From NCBI GenBank assembly GCA_910587325.1, contig CAJUKB010000010.1:1-51926 (forward strand): a stretch of 51,926 nt of DNA, given 5' to 3'. Under the pieces are notes generated by a model that ran no database searches, was not told where the DNA came from, and saw only the letters and a list, made by a program, of their open reading frames with translations. The position numbers and the translations under genes are program-made. How positions within the stretch are numbered: the first letter of the stretch is position 1; each line of letters begins with the position of its first letter. Of this stretch, positions 1 to 8,308 are shown one piece after another. The DNA comes from an uncultured Bacilli bacterium (GTDB taxonomy: Bacteria; Bacillota_I; Bacilli_A; RF39; UBA660).

Positions 1-80
1 TTAACTAGTATATGTATTAGCGCATTAGTTCTTTGAAAATTTAATAATAATCTAACCATTAAAAAATAGGAGTTGATAAC

Positions 81-1079
81 ATGGCAGATAATAGCCAAAG
101 TAGAAAATGGCAATTAACCCTAAATAATTATGAAGACCATAATATCACGGACTCTTTAATAAGGGAAACTTTATTGAAATTTGTACCTACTTATTATTGT
201 ATGTGTAAAGAAATCGGCAACGAAACCCATACACCACATATACATATCTTTATGTACTCAAAGTCGCCTATTCGTTTCACAACAATTAAAAGTCGCTTTC
301 CTACGGCACATATTGAAAAAGCGTATGGGACTATACAAGATAATATTGACTATGTGAGAAAAACGGGTAAATTTGAAAATACTGATAAAGCCGAAACATC
401 TATTGAGGGCAGTTTTGAAGAGTACGGAACGATACCATCGGAATTACAAGAAAAAGACCCCGTTATAGGGCAATTATTGGAAGATATTAAAGATGGTAAG
501 TCAAACATCGAGATAATAGAAAATAACCCACAATGGGCTTTAAAAATACGAGATATAGACCTTATAAGAGAAACTTATCTAGCAGACAAATACATGAAAG
601 AGAATCGAGATATTATAGTAACTTATATCTATGGTAAAACGGGGTGCGGTAAAACGCGAAGTATCTACGAAAAACACGGAGCAAAAAACATTTGTCGTAT
701 AACAAATTATAAAGGAAGTCGTGGCATAAATTTTGACTCATATTCTAGCCTACATGATGTACTAGTATTCGAGGAATTTCATAGTCAAGTACCCATCGGC
801 GATATGCTTAATTATTTAGATATATATCCGATTATGCTACCATGCAGATACAATGACAAAGTGGCTTGTTATACAAAGGTATATATAACCTCAAATGTTT
901 CACTAGACGAGCAGTATTATGACTTACGATGTCAATTAAAATATAGAGCAGTTTGGGACGCGTTTATGCGTAGAATACACAACATAATTGAATACAAACA
1001 AGATGGCTCAATTATAGAGCATAAAATGACTAAAAAATTGGAGGAATTAGAAAATGAAGAAAAAAAAGATAATGAATAA
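81..1079 (+). CDS. CRESS-DNA-virus-like rolling-circle Rep (HUH endonuclease plus superfamily 3 helicase)
   Basis: Predicted to nick and rejoin one strand at an origin and to unwind DNA for rolling-circle replication or transfer. The N-terminal HUH domain shows motif I (WQLTLNNY, residues 10-17), motif II with the metal-binding HIH (53-55) and motif III with a catalytic Tyr in YVRKTGK (91-97). The C-terminal helicase has Walker A GKTGCGKT (185-192), Walker B VLVFEEFH (227-234) and a motif C ending in TSN (270-272). This order is the geminivirus/circovirus Rep layout, known also from bacterial plasmids and integrated elements. The start at 81 has an AGGAG site just upstream. It overlaps the next gene by 26 bases. 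In this element it may replace the relaxase, which is inference. Confidence 0.88.
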   Translation: MADNSQSRKWQLTLNNYEDHNITDSLIRETLLKFVPTYYCMCKEIGNETHTPHIHIFMYSKSPIRFTTIKSRFPTAHIEKAYGTIQDNIDYVRKTGKFENTDKAETSIEGSFEEYGTIPSELQEKDPVIGQLLEDIKDGKSNIEIIENNPQWALKIRDIDLIRETYLADKYMKENRDIIVTYIYGKTGCGKTRSIYEKHGAKNICRITNYKGSRGINFDSYSSLHDVLVFEEFHSQVPIGDMLNYLDIYPIMLPCRYNDKVACYTKVYITSNVSLDEQYYDLRCQLKYRAVWDAFMRRIHNIIEYKQDGSIIEHKMTKKLEELENEEKKDNE

Positions 1080-2523
1080 AAATTTAGTCAATATATTAAA
1101 ATGTATTAAATTTATATTAAAGGCAGTTGCTTACATTACTTTAGAAATATGTTATAAATGGAAATGGCTAGTATCATTTCTTTATCTAGTATTATGTTAC
1201 ATACTTAATTCAACAATATTTCAATTTGAAATAGTATATAAATTTTTAAACCATGATTTTATAAAATCAATTACATTTAATCAATTCTATAAAGATGTAT
1301 ATATTCCTATATATTTCTTTGAACTTGTAGGACTTATTTTATTGGCAATATGGCTACGAGATAACTTTAAAATAAAAGAATATAAGCAAGAAGAAATAAA
1401 AGGCGTTAAGGGGCTTAAAAATGCAAATAACAAGACTCCTTATTTAATAAAAATAAAAAGGGCTTGGGTTAATTTGCGTATGGTTGTTATGATATTCAAT
1501 GCTAATAGTATTAACATCAATAAATGGCAAGAGGACGAAACAAAAGCAGATTTGGAAACGGCACTTAATAGAATTATAGTTGAGATAGAACCTTACAAAA
1601 ATACTAAAAACAAAGTGAAAGTAACAACAATAAAACCTAATAATAAAATACCCCAAAAAATAGATTGGAACGACAAAAACCTAGATTGTGATAGTTCTAT
1701 ATATTATTTAGGGGAAAACCTATTTAAAAAGATTACTAGAAATATTAACGATACGCCACATTTTTTAGTTGCAGGTTCTACGGGTAGTGGTAAATCGATT
1801 ATGTTAGATTTACTAATATATCAGTCTTTACATAAGGGGTATATTGTAAGAGGTTGTGATCCAAAAATGACCGAGTTCATTGGTTGGCACAACCTTACAA
1901 TAAAAAACTTTGATTTCTTTTATAAAAAGGCAGAAGATAAACAATGTCAAATAGCAACTACTCTAGAAAATGCTTTAGAAGATTTGAAAATAATTGATAA
2001 AGAATTAACTCAAAGAGAAATTGAATTTAAAGATTTAAAATGTAGAGATATAGATAAATACAACAAAATAATGTCTAAAAAATGGCAAGGAGTTTATGCA
2101 GATAAATTTACACCATTAAGTCGTATTATATATGTTTTTGACGAGTTTGTAGAAATATCTAATAAAAAGTATAAAGATATTGCAGAAGATATTCTTGATA
2201 TTTTAACAAGAATAGCGACTAGAGGGCGTTCTTTAGGAATACATCTTATTTTATCGGCACAACGCCCCGACCATAAACTAATAGAGGGACAAATTAAATC
2301 AAATTTAGATAATCGAATTTGTGGAAGAACAAGTGATAAACCATCTTCCGAAGTCGTACTTGGCAAAGGAAATTATGAGGGAAATACTTTAATTAAAAAT
2401 GGGGAAAAAGGCTTATTTGTTACGAATAACGGGGAACTATTTAGAGGTTACTATTTAGACCAAGAAAAAGTAATTGAAAATTTACATAATCAAAAGGTTA
2501 TAGATGGAGAACCAAATTTATAG
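1054..2523 (+). CDS. FtsK/TcpA-like DNA-translocating (coupling) ATPase of the mobile element
   Basis: Two N-terminal membrane segments (about residues 30-55 and 80-105) are followed by a cytosolic ATPase domain. Walker A is AGSTGSGKS near residue 242, Walker B is IIYVFDEF near 360, and an RSLGIHLILSAQRP segment near 395 is typical of FtsK-HerA ATPases. Length (489 aa) and position before xis-int resemble Tn916 Orf21, the coupling protein that brings the processed element DNA to the transfer machinery. A GGAGG site at 1040-1044 supports the start at 1054. The gene overlaps rep upstream and xis downstream, so the three are probably cotranscribed and translationally coupled. Confidence 0.85.
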   Translation: MKKKKIMNKNLVNILKCIKFILKAVAYITLEICYKWKWLVSFLYLVLCYILNSTIFQFEIVYKFLNHDFIKSITFNQFYKDVYIPIYFFELVGLILLAIWLRDNFKIKEYKQEEIKGVKGLKNANNKTPYLIKIKRAWVNLRMVVMIFNANSININKWQEDETKADLETALNRIIVEIEPYKNTKNKVKVTTIKPNNKIPQKIDWNDKNLDCDSSIYYLGENLFKKITRNINDTPHFLVAGSTGSGKSIMLDLLIYQSLHKGYIVRGCDPKMTEFIGWHNLTIKNFDFFYKKAEDKQCQIATTLENALEDLKIIDKELTQREIEFKDLKCRDIDKYNKIMSKKWQGVYADKFTPLSRIIYVFDEFVEISNKKYKDIAEDILDILTRIATRGRSLGIHLILSAQRPDHKLIEGQIKSNLDNRICGRTSDKPSSEVVLGKGNYEGNTLIKNGEKGLFVTNNGELFRGYYLDQEKVIENLHNQKVIDGEPNL

Positions 2524-2728
2524 TTTAAATAGTAATGATGTTCCTATTTGGCAAAAGTACCTACTTACTATTGAAGAAGCGTCAAAGTATTTCCGTATTG
2601 GCGAAAATAAACTTCGTAAACTAGCAGAAGAAAATCTAAACGCAAGTTGGGTTATCATGAACGGCAACCGAATTCAAATAAAAAGAAAACAATTTGAAAA
2701 AATTATTGACACTTTAAATGCAATCTAG
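2504..2728 (+). CDS. xis: Excisionase, Tn916 Xis-like
   Basis: This 74-residue protein has a small winged-helix/HTH_17 DNA-binding motif (LTIEEASKYFRIGENKLRKL) and a basic C-terminal half (QIKRKQF). It lies directly before the integrase, the same order as Tn916 xis-int. Xis proteins bend DNA at the element ends and bias the integrase toward excision. It overlaps the FtsK-like gene by 20 bases, so excision control is coupled to the transfer genes, while int has its own promoter. Confidence 0.85.
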   Translation: MENQIYSLNSNDVPIWQKYLLTIEEASKYFRIGENKLRKLAEENLNASWVIMNGNRIQIKRKQFEKIIDTLNAI

Positions 2729-2736
2729 TGAAAAAT

Positions 2737-2777
2737 GAGCCTTATATGTGATATAATGTTATTGCATATCAAGGCTC
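2737..2777 (+). promoter_or_regulatory. Promoter for int embedded in the loop of an inverted repeat
   Basis: An extended -10 (TG at 2749-2750, TATAAT at 2752-2757) lies 50 bases before the int start. It is flanked by the arms GAGCCTT (2737-2743) and AAGGCTC (2771-2777), which extend inward as TATG/CATA with one bulge. Transcripts from the upstream operon can form this hairpin, whereas transcripts starting at the -10 cannot. This suggests that upstream read-through and local int transcription are handled differently. No good -35 is visible. Confidence 0.55.
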
Positions 2778-2806
2778 TTTCTATTATTGAAAGGAGCAAG
2801 AAAAAT

Positions 2807-4093
2807 ATGAGAGAAAAAAGAAGAGATAATAAAAATCGTATTCTACATAACGGAGAGAGCCAAAGAAAAGATGGAAGATATGTTTACAAATATTATATAA
2901 TGAACGAACCAAAATACTTATATTCATGGACTTTAGTCCCAACGGACAAAACGCCAAGAGGAAAAAGAAAAGGTTTATCATTAAGAGAAAAAGAAGAAAA
3001 ATTGCAAAAAGATTTATTTGATGGAATTGACACCATAGGTAAAAAAATAAGTGTATGTAAATTATATGAGAAAAAAAATAATCAACGACCTAATGTTAAA
3101 GATAATACTAAAAAAGGACGAAAAAGACTTATGAGATTTTTAGAAGAAGATAAAATCGGTATTTGTCCTATTGAAAATGTTAAGATGTCGGACGCAAAGG
3201 AATTGATTTTACGCATGAAAGAAAAAGGAATAGCCTATCAAACAATAAAAAACGATAAGCGTTCGTTATATGCAGCGTTTAAGATGGCTATAAAAGACGA
3301 TTACATAAGAAAAAACCCGTTTGACTTTAATATTGACGAGGTAATAGATAATGACACCGAGCCAACTATACCACTTACATTAGAGCAAGAAGAGAGCCTA
3401 TATTCTTTTATTAAAAATGATAAATCATTTTCTAAACATTATGACGATATTATTTTAATAAGAGAAACGGGACTTCGTATATCGGAATTTTGTGGACTAA
3501 TAGATTCCGACCTAGATTTTGAGAATAGACTAATCAATATAGACCACCAACTTTTAAGAAATAGCGAACGAGGTTATTATATTGACGAAACGAAAACCGA
3601 TAGTGGGACAAGAAAAGTACCTATGAGCGAAAAAGCGTATGAAATCTTTAAGCACATAGTAGATAATCGCAAAAGTACAGATACTATTGTTATTGATGGT
3701 TATAGTGGCTTCTTATTTTTAAATAGAAATGGTAAACCAAGAGTCAATATGGACTATGATTATATTTTTAGTAGAATTGTGAAAAAGTATAATAATTGTC
3801 ATGAAGAAAAACTTCCTAAAAAAACGACACCTCATACACTTCGCCATACATTTTGTACTAATTGGGCTAACGATGGTATGAACCCTCGTACACTTCAATA
3901 TATAATGGGACATAAAAATATTGAAATGACTTTAAAATATTATACGCACCCTACCTATATGTCGGCTAAAGAAGAAATGGAAAGAATAAATAAACAAAAG
4001 CAATTTTACTACCAATTTACTACTATTGAAAGCGAAAATATAAGAAATTATAACAATTTATGTGAACTTCTTCCAAAAATAAAAATGTCTTAA
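2807..4093 (+). CDS. int: Tn916-family tyrosine integrase
   Basis: Catalyses site-specific integration and excision. The N-terminus (MREKRRDNKNRIL, then GESQRKDGRY) closely matches the Tn916 integrase arm-binding domain. The catalytic domain shows the first Arg in TGLRISEF, the HTLRHTF box, MGHKN and the nucleophile Tyr in LKYYTH. I start it at 2807, which has AAGGAG at 2791-2796; the frame is open further upstream but the added residues match nothing in Int and lack a binding site. At 428 aa it is slightly longer than Tn916 Int because of about 25 extra C-terminal residues ending near an inverted repeat at the stop codon. Confidence 0.95.
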   Translation: MREKRRDNKNRILHNGESQRKDGRYVYKYYIMNEPKYLYSWTLVPTDKTPRGKRKGLSLREKEEKLQKDLFDGIDTIGKKISVCKLYEKKNNQRPNVKDNTKKGRKRLMRFLEEDKIGICPIENVKMSDAKELILRMKEKGIAYQTIKNDKRSLYAAFKMAIKDDYIRKNPFDFNIDEVIDNDTEPTIPLTLEQEESLYSFIKNDKSFSKHYDDIILIRETGLRISEFCGLIDSDLDFENRLINIDHQLLRNSERGYYIDETKTDSGTRKVPMSEKAYEIFKHIVDNRKSTDTIVIDGYSGFLFLNRNGKPRVNMDYDYIFSRIVKKYNNCHEEKLPKKTTPHTLRHTFCTNWANDGMNPRTLQYIMGHKNIEMTLKYYTHPTYMSAKEEMERINKQKQFYYQFTTIESENIRNYNNLCELLPKIKMS

Positions 4094-4128
4094 ATGCTTA
4101 TAAATAAAGGTTATAACGACATTTAAGA
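4088..4128. repeat. Perfect 9-bp inverted repeat at the int stop codon
   Basis: TCTTAAATG at 4088-4096 pairs with CATTTAAGA at 4120-4128, and the int stop codon lies in the left arm. The position between int and the sigma-factor ORF fits an integrase arm site, a weak terminator or part of the element end. It lacks a T-run, so simple termination is less likely. Confidence 0.45.
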
Positions 4129-4144
4129 ACTTATAAAAAGATAG

Positions 4145-7100
4145 TCAAAAAAATAAATAAATTTTATGATAAAAATTACTTAAATCAAGAAATAGTTGGT
4201 TTTCAATTAAGGATAAATAAACCATTTTTGATTGATTTATATCTTTAACAATTGTATCAATAAGAGAAGTTATTTGTTCTTTTGAAACAAGCTTTCCAAA
4301 GGTTTTAGAAATTTCCTCAAAAAGGCTTGCTTTTAAAAGATTTAACTTTTCTTGTTCTAGTTGAATTCGCTCTTGTTCTAAATTATTATTTGTTTCTTTT
4401 TCAGCATTTTGTCTTCTTTTAATTATTCTTATATTTTCTTTTGTATGATATATGGCATCCTCTTCTAATTTTTTATAAATAGGAATTGATTTATCCTTTG
4501 GAAAAGGATTAAATTCTAATAAGCTTTCCCCTCTTCTTAAATACATCAATTTTTTCTCTTCTAAAGGAAGCATAGCAATAGCTTCTTTGGCTACTTCATG
4601 CGAACAGCCTAATTTCTCTAAGAAATCACATTTTACTTCCGCAAATTCTTTATTATTATTTTTAGTGGCTAAACGTTTTTTGATTTGCTTTATAGTATTG
4701 TAATAATTTTGATTTCCAGTTGGTTTTCCATCTTCATCAAATTTTATTAGTTCATTTAAATTTTTTCCGTGACGATTATAAATCTTTTGCCGAGGATTTT
4801 TTCTAAGGTTAGATAATGCCCACAAAACATCTTCTTTTGAATTCCCTTCAAATTGGGAAAAGAAATAGTCTCCAACAAGATGGCCTGAAGTAATACGTAT
4901 TTTTTTGCTATTTAAGACTATATCTAATTTTTTATTATCTTTATTCCATTCCAACCATATACTATTATCACTCTCTAATTTTTGAATTGCAGTTGAAATA
5001 TAAACTGAAATGGAATTTGGTTTTAAGCCAAGTACTTCTCCAACCTCTTTGTTGCTTCTTTTTTTACCATCTTTTAATCCAAAGCGTAATTCTACTATTT
5101 CATATTCTCTTTTTGTTAACTTTATTCTTTTATTTTTCTTGTATTTGCACGCTTTTCTATTTTCTAAAATTTTTGTTTCTAATTTAACTGTTAGTTCTAG
5201 ATAAGCATTAATTAAATCTTTAATCGTATGGTTTTTATCATAAGTAACCATTTTATGCTCATCATAGTTTTCACCATGAAATAATGTAAATATTTCTAAT
5301 TCTTCTTGTGTTAAAATTGAAAGAATAGGCATGAATTCTTCTTTTGGATATTTTTTGATAAATGATTTTGTAAGTATTTTACCATTTAATCTCTCTTTTA
5401 TTTGTGAAATAGCATTGTAATAATTTGGGATAGTAGTACTATTTCCTTCTTTATCCAGTTTATTTAACTCATTTAAATTTTCGCCATGTCGATTAAAAAT
5501 CGTTTGTCTTGGATTTTCTCTAAGGCTTAAAAATGCCCAAAAAATTTTTTCTTGTGAATATTCCTCAAAATTTGAAAAGAATGATTTTGTTTGCACAGCT
5601 TGTTTTTCGTCTGAAATAGTTTCATTTTTTATTTTTTTAGATTTACAATACTTTCTCTGTTCTAAAATTTTTGTTTCTAATTTAGCTGTTAGTTCTAGAT
5701 AAGCATTAATTAAATCTTTAATCGTATGGTTTTTATCATAAGAAACCAATTTAAGTTCATCATAATTTTCACCATGAAATAATGTAAATAACTTTAGTTC
5801 TTCTTTTGTTAATTGAGTAAACAACGGTTCAAATTCTTCTTTTGCATATTTTTTGATAAATGGTAGTATTTTCTTATTTCCGTCTAGTATATTTTGGATA
5901 TCTTTTTTAGCACAAGAAAATGTTGCAGAATAATAACTTGCACAACTCGCATCTTTCGGCCATGGAAGATTTGTATCTAAGTTCTCTCCAAATTTGACAA
6001 ATGTTACGTCTCTTTTAACATTTGCAATAAATACAAGTGCCCAGAAAACGTTTTCTTTTGCATAGCCATTAAATTGAGAAAAAAAGTCGTTTACTATATT
6101 TCCTTTTGTGCTATTTAAAATAATCTCTAACTTTTCTTCGTCATTATTCCATTCATACCATATACTATTATCACTCTCTAATTTTTTTATAGCTTTATTA
6201 ATTCTTTTTGAAATAGTAGGCTGCGATAATCCCAATATTTTGCTTATTTCTACTGTTGTTCGTTTTTTACCATCTTTTAAACCAAAACGCAATTCAATAG
6301 CTTTATAATCATATTCTGTTAATGCTATTTTTTTAGAACTATTTTTTTGAGGGATTTTCACTTTAGTTTCTTCATTAAGATTAGATAACCCCTCCTCCAC
6401 TTCAATTTTAGGAAGAGGAGGATTTATAGATTTTGCATTATTTTCCGTTGTTGCAACAAGTTGAATATCTTTTGATATAGTTTCATTTAAAGGAGAAGAA
6501 ATTGTCTCTTTTTCTTTTGATGTTTCTGTATTCTTTATATCAACAGATGTTTTTTTGGGCATTGTTTGTGATAATGTACTAACTTTTTTTGTTTGTTTCG
6601 TTCTAGTATTTTGTTGTTCTGTTTTTAAAGTAGAAACAGCATTACTAGGAATATCTTTTTTGTTTTCCTTTTGCGAATTCATAGAAATGTTAGTGCTTTT
6701 AGGAAGTAAAGAAGGAATGGGTGCACCATTTTTAATAGGTCTTTTTACAAATGCCATTGGTTTTGGCTTTTCACTTTCTTCTTTTTTCTCAATTTTCCAA
6801 CTTTGGGCTTGTACAGGAACTTCCCAATTTTTTGAATCCGTTGTTGCTTTTAAAGTAGATTTTTCACCTTTATAAAAATTATCTTCGTAGTAATCTTTAA
6901 TCCTTTTTGCTTTTGCAGGATGTCTTAATTTCTTTAAAGCTTTTGCTTCTATTTGGCGAATTCTCTCTCTTGTAACATCAAAGTATTTGCTTACTTCTTC
7001 TAGAGTTCTAGCTCTTCCATCCTCTAGGCCAAAACGGAGAGCTAATACTTTTTGTTCTCTTTCCGTTAATTCCTCTAAAACAGAACGAAGGGCCACTTTC

Positions 7101-8236
7101 ATGTTTTCCGTTAAACTATAGTTTTCTGGAAGTATAATATTTTCATCTGCTACAAAATCTCCTAAGAAGTTGTCTTCATCTTCACCTACTGGTGTTTCTA
7201 AAGAAACAGGCTCTGTTGCATATTTTAAAATTTCACGTATTTCTGTTGGAGTTAACCCCATTTCTTCTGCTATTTCTTCTGGTGTAGGTTCACGCCCTAA
7301 AATTTGTAATAAAGTTCTTTGTACACGGAAGGTTTTTTTAATTTTCTCAACCATATGAACCGGTATACGAATGGTTCTTGCTTGGTCTGCTATTCCACGC
7401 GTAATGGCTTGACGTATCCACCAAGTAGCATATGTAGAAAACTTAAAGCCTTTTTTATAATCAAACTTGTCTATAGCTTTTAATAATCCTTCATTTCCTT
7501 CTTGAATTAAATCTAAAAATTGCATTCCTCGATTAGTATATCTTTTCGCAATACTCACAACCAGACGAAGATTGGCTTCAGCAAGTCTTTTTTTTGCTTC
7601 TATATCTCCTTGTTCTATTCTTTTACAAAGGGCTATTTCTTCTTCACTAGAAAGCAAAGGAATACGTCCAATCTCCTTTAAATACATACGAGTAGAATCA
7701 TCAATTCCACTGCTTTCAAGTTCATTTTCTATTTTGTCAAATTCCTCTTCATCAAATTCTTCCTCTTCTAAAGAATTTAAATCCATTCCTAAACCATTTT
7801 GTTCTCTGTACGTATCACATAGACTTTGAAAAGAAGGACTTCCTTTATGAATTTGTTTGAAATCTTCTTCTGTTCCTGTATGGTCTTTGCAAAATTTTAA
7901 AAATAAATTATAAAAAACGGGTTCTTTTAAAAGAGCGTCTACCTCCTCATCGGAAAAAGTATACCCAATTGTATCTAAAACTTGAAATAAAGTTCTACTC
8001 TTTTCAGCTAGATTTTTACTAGGTAAGTTTACATTGATGTTTAATTTTTTTATAAATTTACGTATAGCATTCAAATCCATATGTTCTCCTATATATTGTA
8101 GCATTAAAGCATGGACTGCAGTTTTTACATCTTGTTCTTTACTCGCTTTATCATAAATATGCAAAAACTCTTCATCCGAAATTTCTATATAGTCATAAAG
8201 ATTTTTTAATTTTTGTTGTTTTTGGTCTAGAGCCAT
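4145..8236 (-). CDS. rpoD: Primary sigma factor (RpoD/SigA-like) with a ~900-residue repeat-bearing C-terminal extension
   Basis: Residues 1-450 form a complete housekeeping sigma-70: an N-terminal region 1-like part, region 1.2 (STRMYLKEIGR, 181-191), region 2 (RLVVSIAKRY, then FSTYATWWIRQAITR at 266-280), region 3 (VHMVEKIKK) and region 4.2 (VTRERIRQIEAKALKKLRH, 421-439), where SigA proteins normally stop. Then come a Ser/Thr/Lys-rich, probably disordered linker (about 455-635) and a long folded extension. The extension has two sigma-4-like HTH modules (about 638-690 and 1038-1092, both with ELRFGLKDGKKR), three copies of an FFS-F...WAL block (718, 886 and 1125) and two near-identical FIKKY...FTLFHGENYDE blocks (792-866 and 957-1032), then a charged coiled coil. 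The start has AAGGTGATG. It is not next to dnaG. I know of no described sigma factor with this architecture; the extension's function is unknown. Confidence 0.9.
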   Translation of the reverse strand: MALDQKQQKLKNLYDYIEISDEEFLHIYDKASKEQDVKTAVHALMLQYIGEHMDLNAIRKFIKKLNINVNLPSKNLAEKSRTLFQVLDTIGYTFSDEEVDALLKEPVFYNLFLKFCKDHTGTEEDFKQIHKGSPSFQSLCDTYREQNGLGMDLNSLEEEEFDEEEFDKIENELESSGIDDSTRMYLKEIGRIPLLSSEEEIALCKRIEQGDIEAKKRLAEANLRLVVSIAKRYTNRGMQFLDLIQEGNEGLLKAIDKFDYKKGFKFSTYATWWIRQAITRGIADQARTIRIPVHMVEKIKKTFRVQRTLLQILGREPTPEEIAEEMGLTPTEIREILKYATEPVSLETPVGEDEDNFLGDFVADENIILPENYSLTENMKVALRSVLEELTEREQKVLALRFGLEDGRARTLEEVSKYFDVTRERIRQIEAKALKKLRHPAKAKRIKDYYEDNFYKGEKSTLKATTDSKNWEVPVQAQSWKIEKKEESEKPKPMAFVKRPIKNGAPIPSLLPKSTNISMNSQKENKKDIPSNAVSTLKTEQQNTRTKQTKKVSTLSQTMPKKTSVDIKNTETSKEKETISSPLNETISKDIQLVATTENNAKSINPPLPKIEVEEGLSNLNEETKVKIPQKNSSKKIALTEYDYKAIELRFGLKDGKKRTTVEISKILGLSQPTISKRINKAIKKLESDNSIWYEWNNDEEKLEIILNSTKGNIVNDFFSQFNGYAKENVFWALVFIANVKRDVTFVKFGENLDTNLPWPKDASCASYYSATFSCAKKDIQNILDGNKKILPFIKKYAKEEFEPLFTQLTKEELKLFTLFHGENYDELKLVSYDKNHTIKDLINAYLELTAKLETKILEQRKYCKSKKIKNETISDEKQAVQTKSFFSNFEEYSQEKIFWAFLSLRENPRQTIFNRHGENLNELNKLDKEGNSTTIPNYYNAISQIKERLNGKILTKSFIKKYPKEEFMPILSILTQEELEIFTLFHGENYDEHKMVTYDKNHTIKDLINAYLELTVKLETKILENRKACKYKKNKRIKLTKREYEIVELRFGLKDGKKRSNKEVGEVLGLKPNSISVYISTAIQKLESDNSIWLEWNKDNKKLDIVLNSKKIRITSGHLVGDYFFSQFEGNSKEDVLWALSNLRKNPRQKIYNRHGKNLNELIKFDEDGKPTGNQNYYNTIKQIKKRLATKNNNKEFAEVKCDFLEKLGCSHEVAKEAIAMLPLEEKKLMYLRRGESLLEFNPFPKDKSIPIYKKLEEDAIYHTKENIRIIKRRQNAEKETNNNLEQERIQLEQEKLNLLKASLFEEISKTFGKLVSKEQITSLIDTIVKDINQSKMVYLSLIENQLFLDLSNFYHKIYLFF
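5163..5250. repeat. Internal direct repeat copy 1 of the sigma-factor gene
   Basis: By eye, these 88 bases match 5661-5748 at all but two positions. They encode the second copy of the segment running from KNHTIKDLINAYLELT to KLETKILE. Such identity over AT-rich coding DNA, with flanks much more diverged, points to recent duplication or gene conversion. Confidence 0.85.
5661..5748. repeat. Internal direct repeat copy 2 of the sigma-factor gene
   Basis: Partner of 5163-5250 with two mismatches; it encodes the first copy of the same segment. The distance between the copies is 498 bases, a multiple of three, so unequal crossing over would delete or add 166 residues in frame. Confidence 0.85.
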
Positions 8237-8257
8237 ACTACATCACCTTGCGTTTTT

Positions 8258-8286
8258 ATTATAAAGAAAAAGTATATTTTTGGCAA
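8258..8286 (-). promoter_or_regulatory. Promoter of the sigma-factor gene
   Basis: On the minus strand, TTGCCA (8286-8281) is separated by 17 bases from TATAAT (8263-8258), about 22 bases before the start codon. The -35 overlaps the T-tract of the upstream tad operon terminator. This indicates independent housekeeping-type transcription of the giant sigma gene. Confidence 0.75.
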
Positions 8287-8308
8287 GAAAAAACACCATA
8301 ATGGTGCT
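8284..8308 (-). terminator. Terminator of the tad pilus operon
   Basis: The minus-strand sequence CACCATTATGGTG forms a short hairpin followed by TTTTTT. It begins at the tadC stop codon. Confidence 0.65.

Larger units (their letters stand above)
1..4144 (+). mobile_element. Right part of an integrative (mobilizable) element, Tn916-like int/xis end
   Basis: Four co-directional plus-strand genes (Rep, FtsK-like ATPase, Xis, tyrosine integrase) stand against an otherwise almost entirely minus-strand chromosome. The xis-int pair has the Tn916 arrangement, with the integrase last and next to the element end. The left part lies outside the window. The exact right end is not resolved: in Tn916 the end lies somewhat beyond int, so it may fall inside the 3' end of the sigma-factor ORF. 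The Rep is of CRESS type instead of the usual Tn916 Orf20/MobT relaxase. No conjugation pore genes are visible, so a mobilizable element is more likely than a self-transmissible one, but this cannot be settled from a partial element. Confidence 0.8.

Noticed and set aside
16..28. ATTAG-CGC-ATTAG direct repeat upstream of rep as an origin iteron
   Set aside because: Only two short copies in AT-rich DNA and the upstream region is cut off by the window edge; no nonanucleotide stem-loop is visible.
4961..6325. Repeats in the sigma extension as a CRISPR array or tandem repeat element
   Set aside because: The repeats are in-frame coding blocks of different types and variable spacing, not short repeats with unique spacers.
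6555..6875. 106-codon ORF opposite the sigma-factor linker, with membrane-like stretches
   Set aside because: Hydrophobicity results from reading Lys/Glu-rich linker codons backwards; there is no binding site.
4145..8236. The sigma ORF as two genes joined by a sequencing error
   Set aside because: The frame is uninterrupted, and the extension itself contains region-4-like modules and shares the linker style; no internal start with a good binding site was seen. Read data would still be worth checking.
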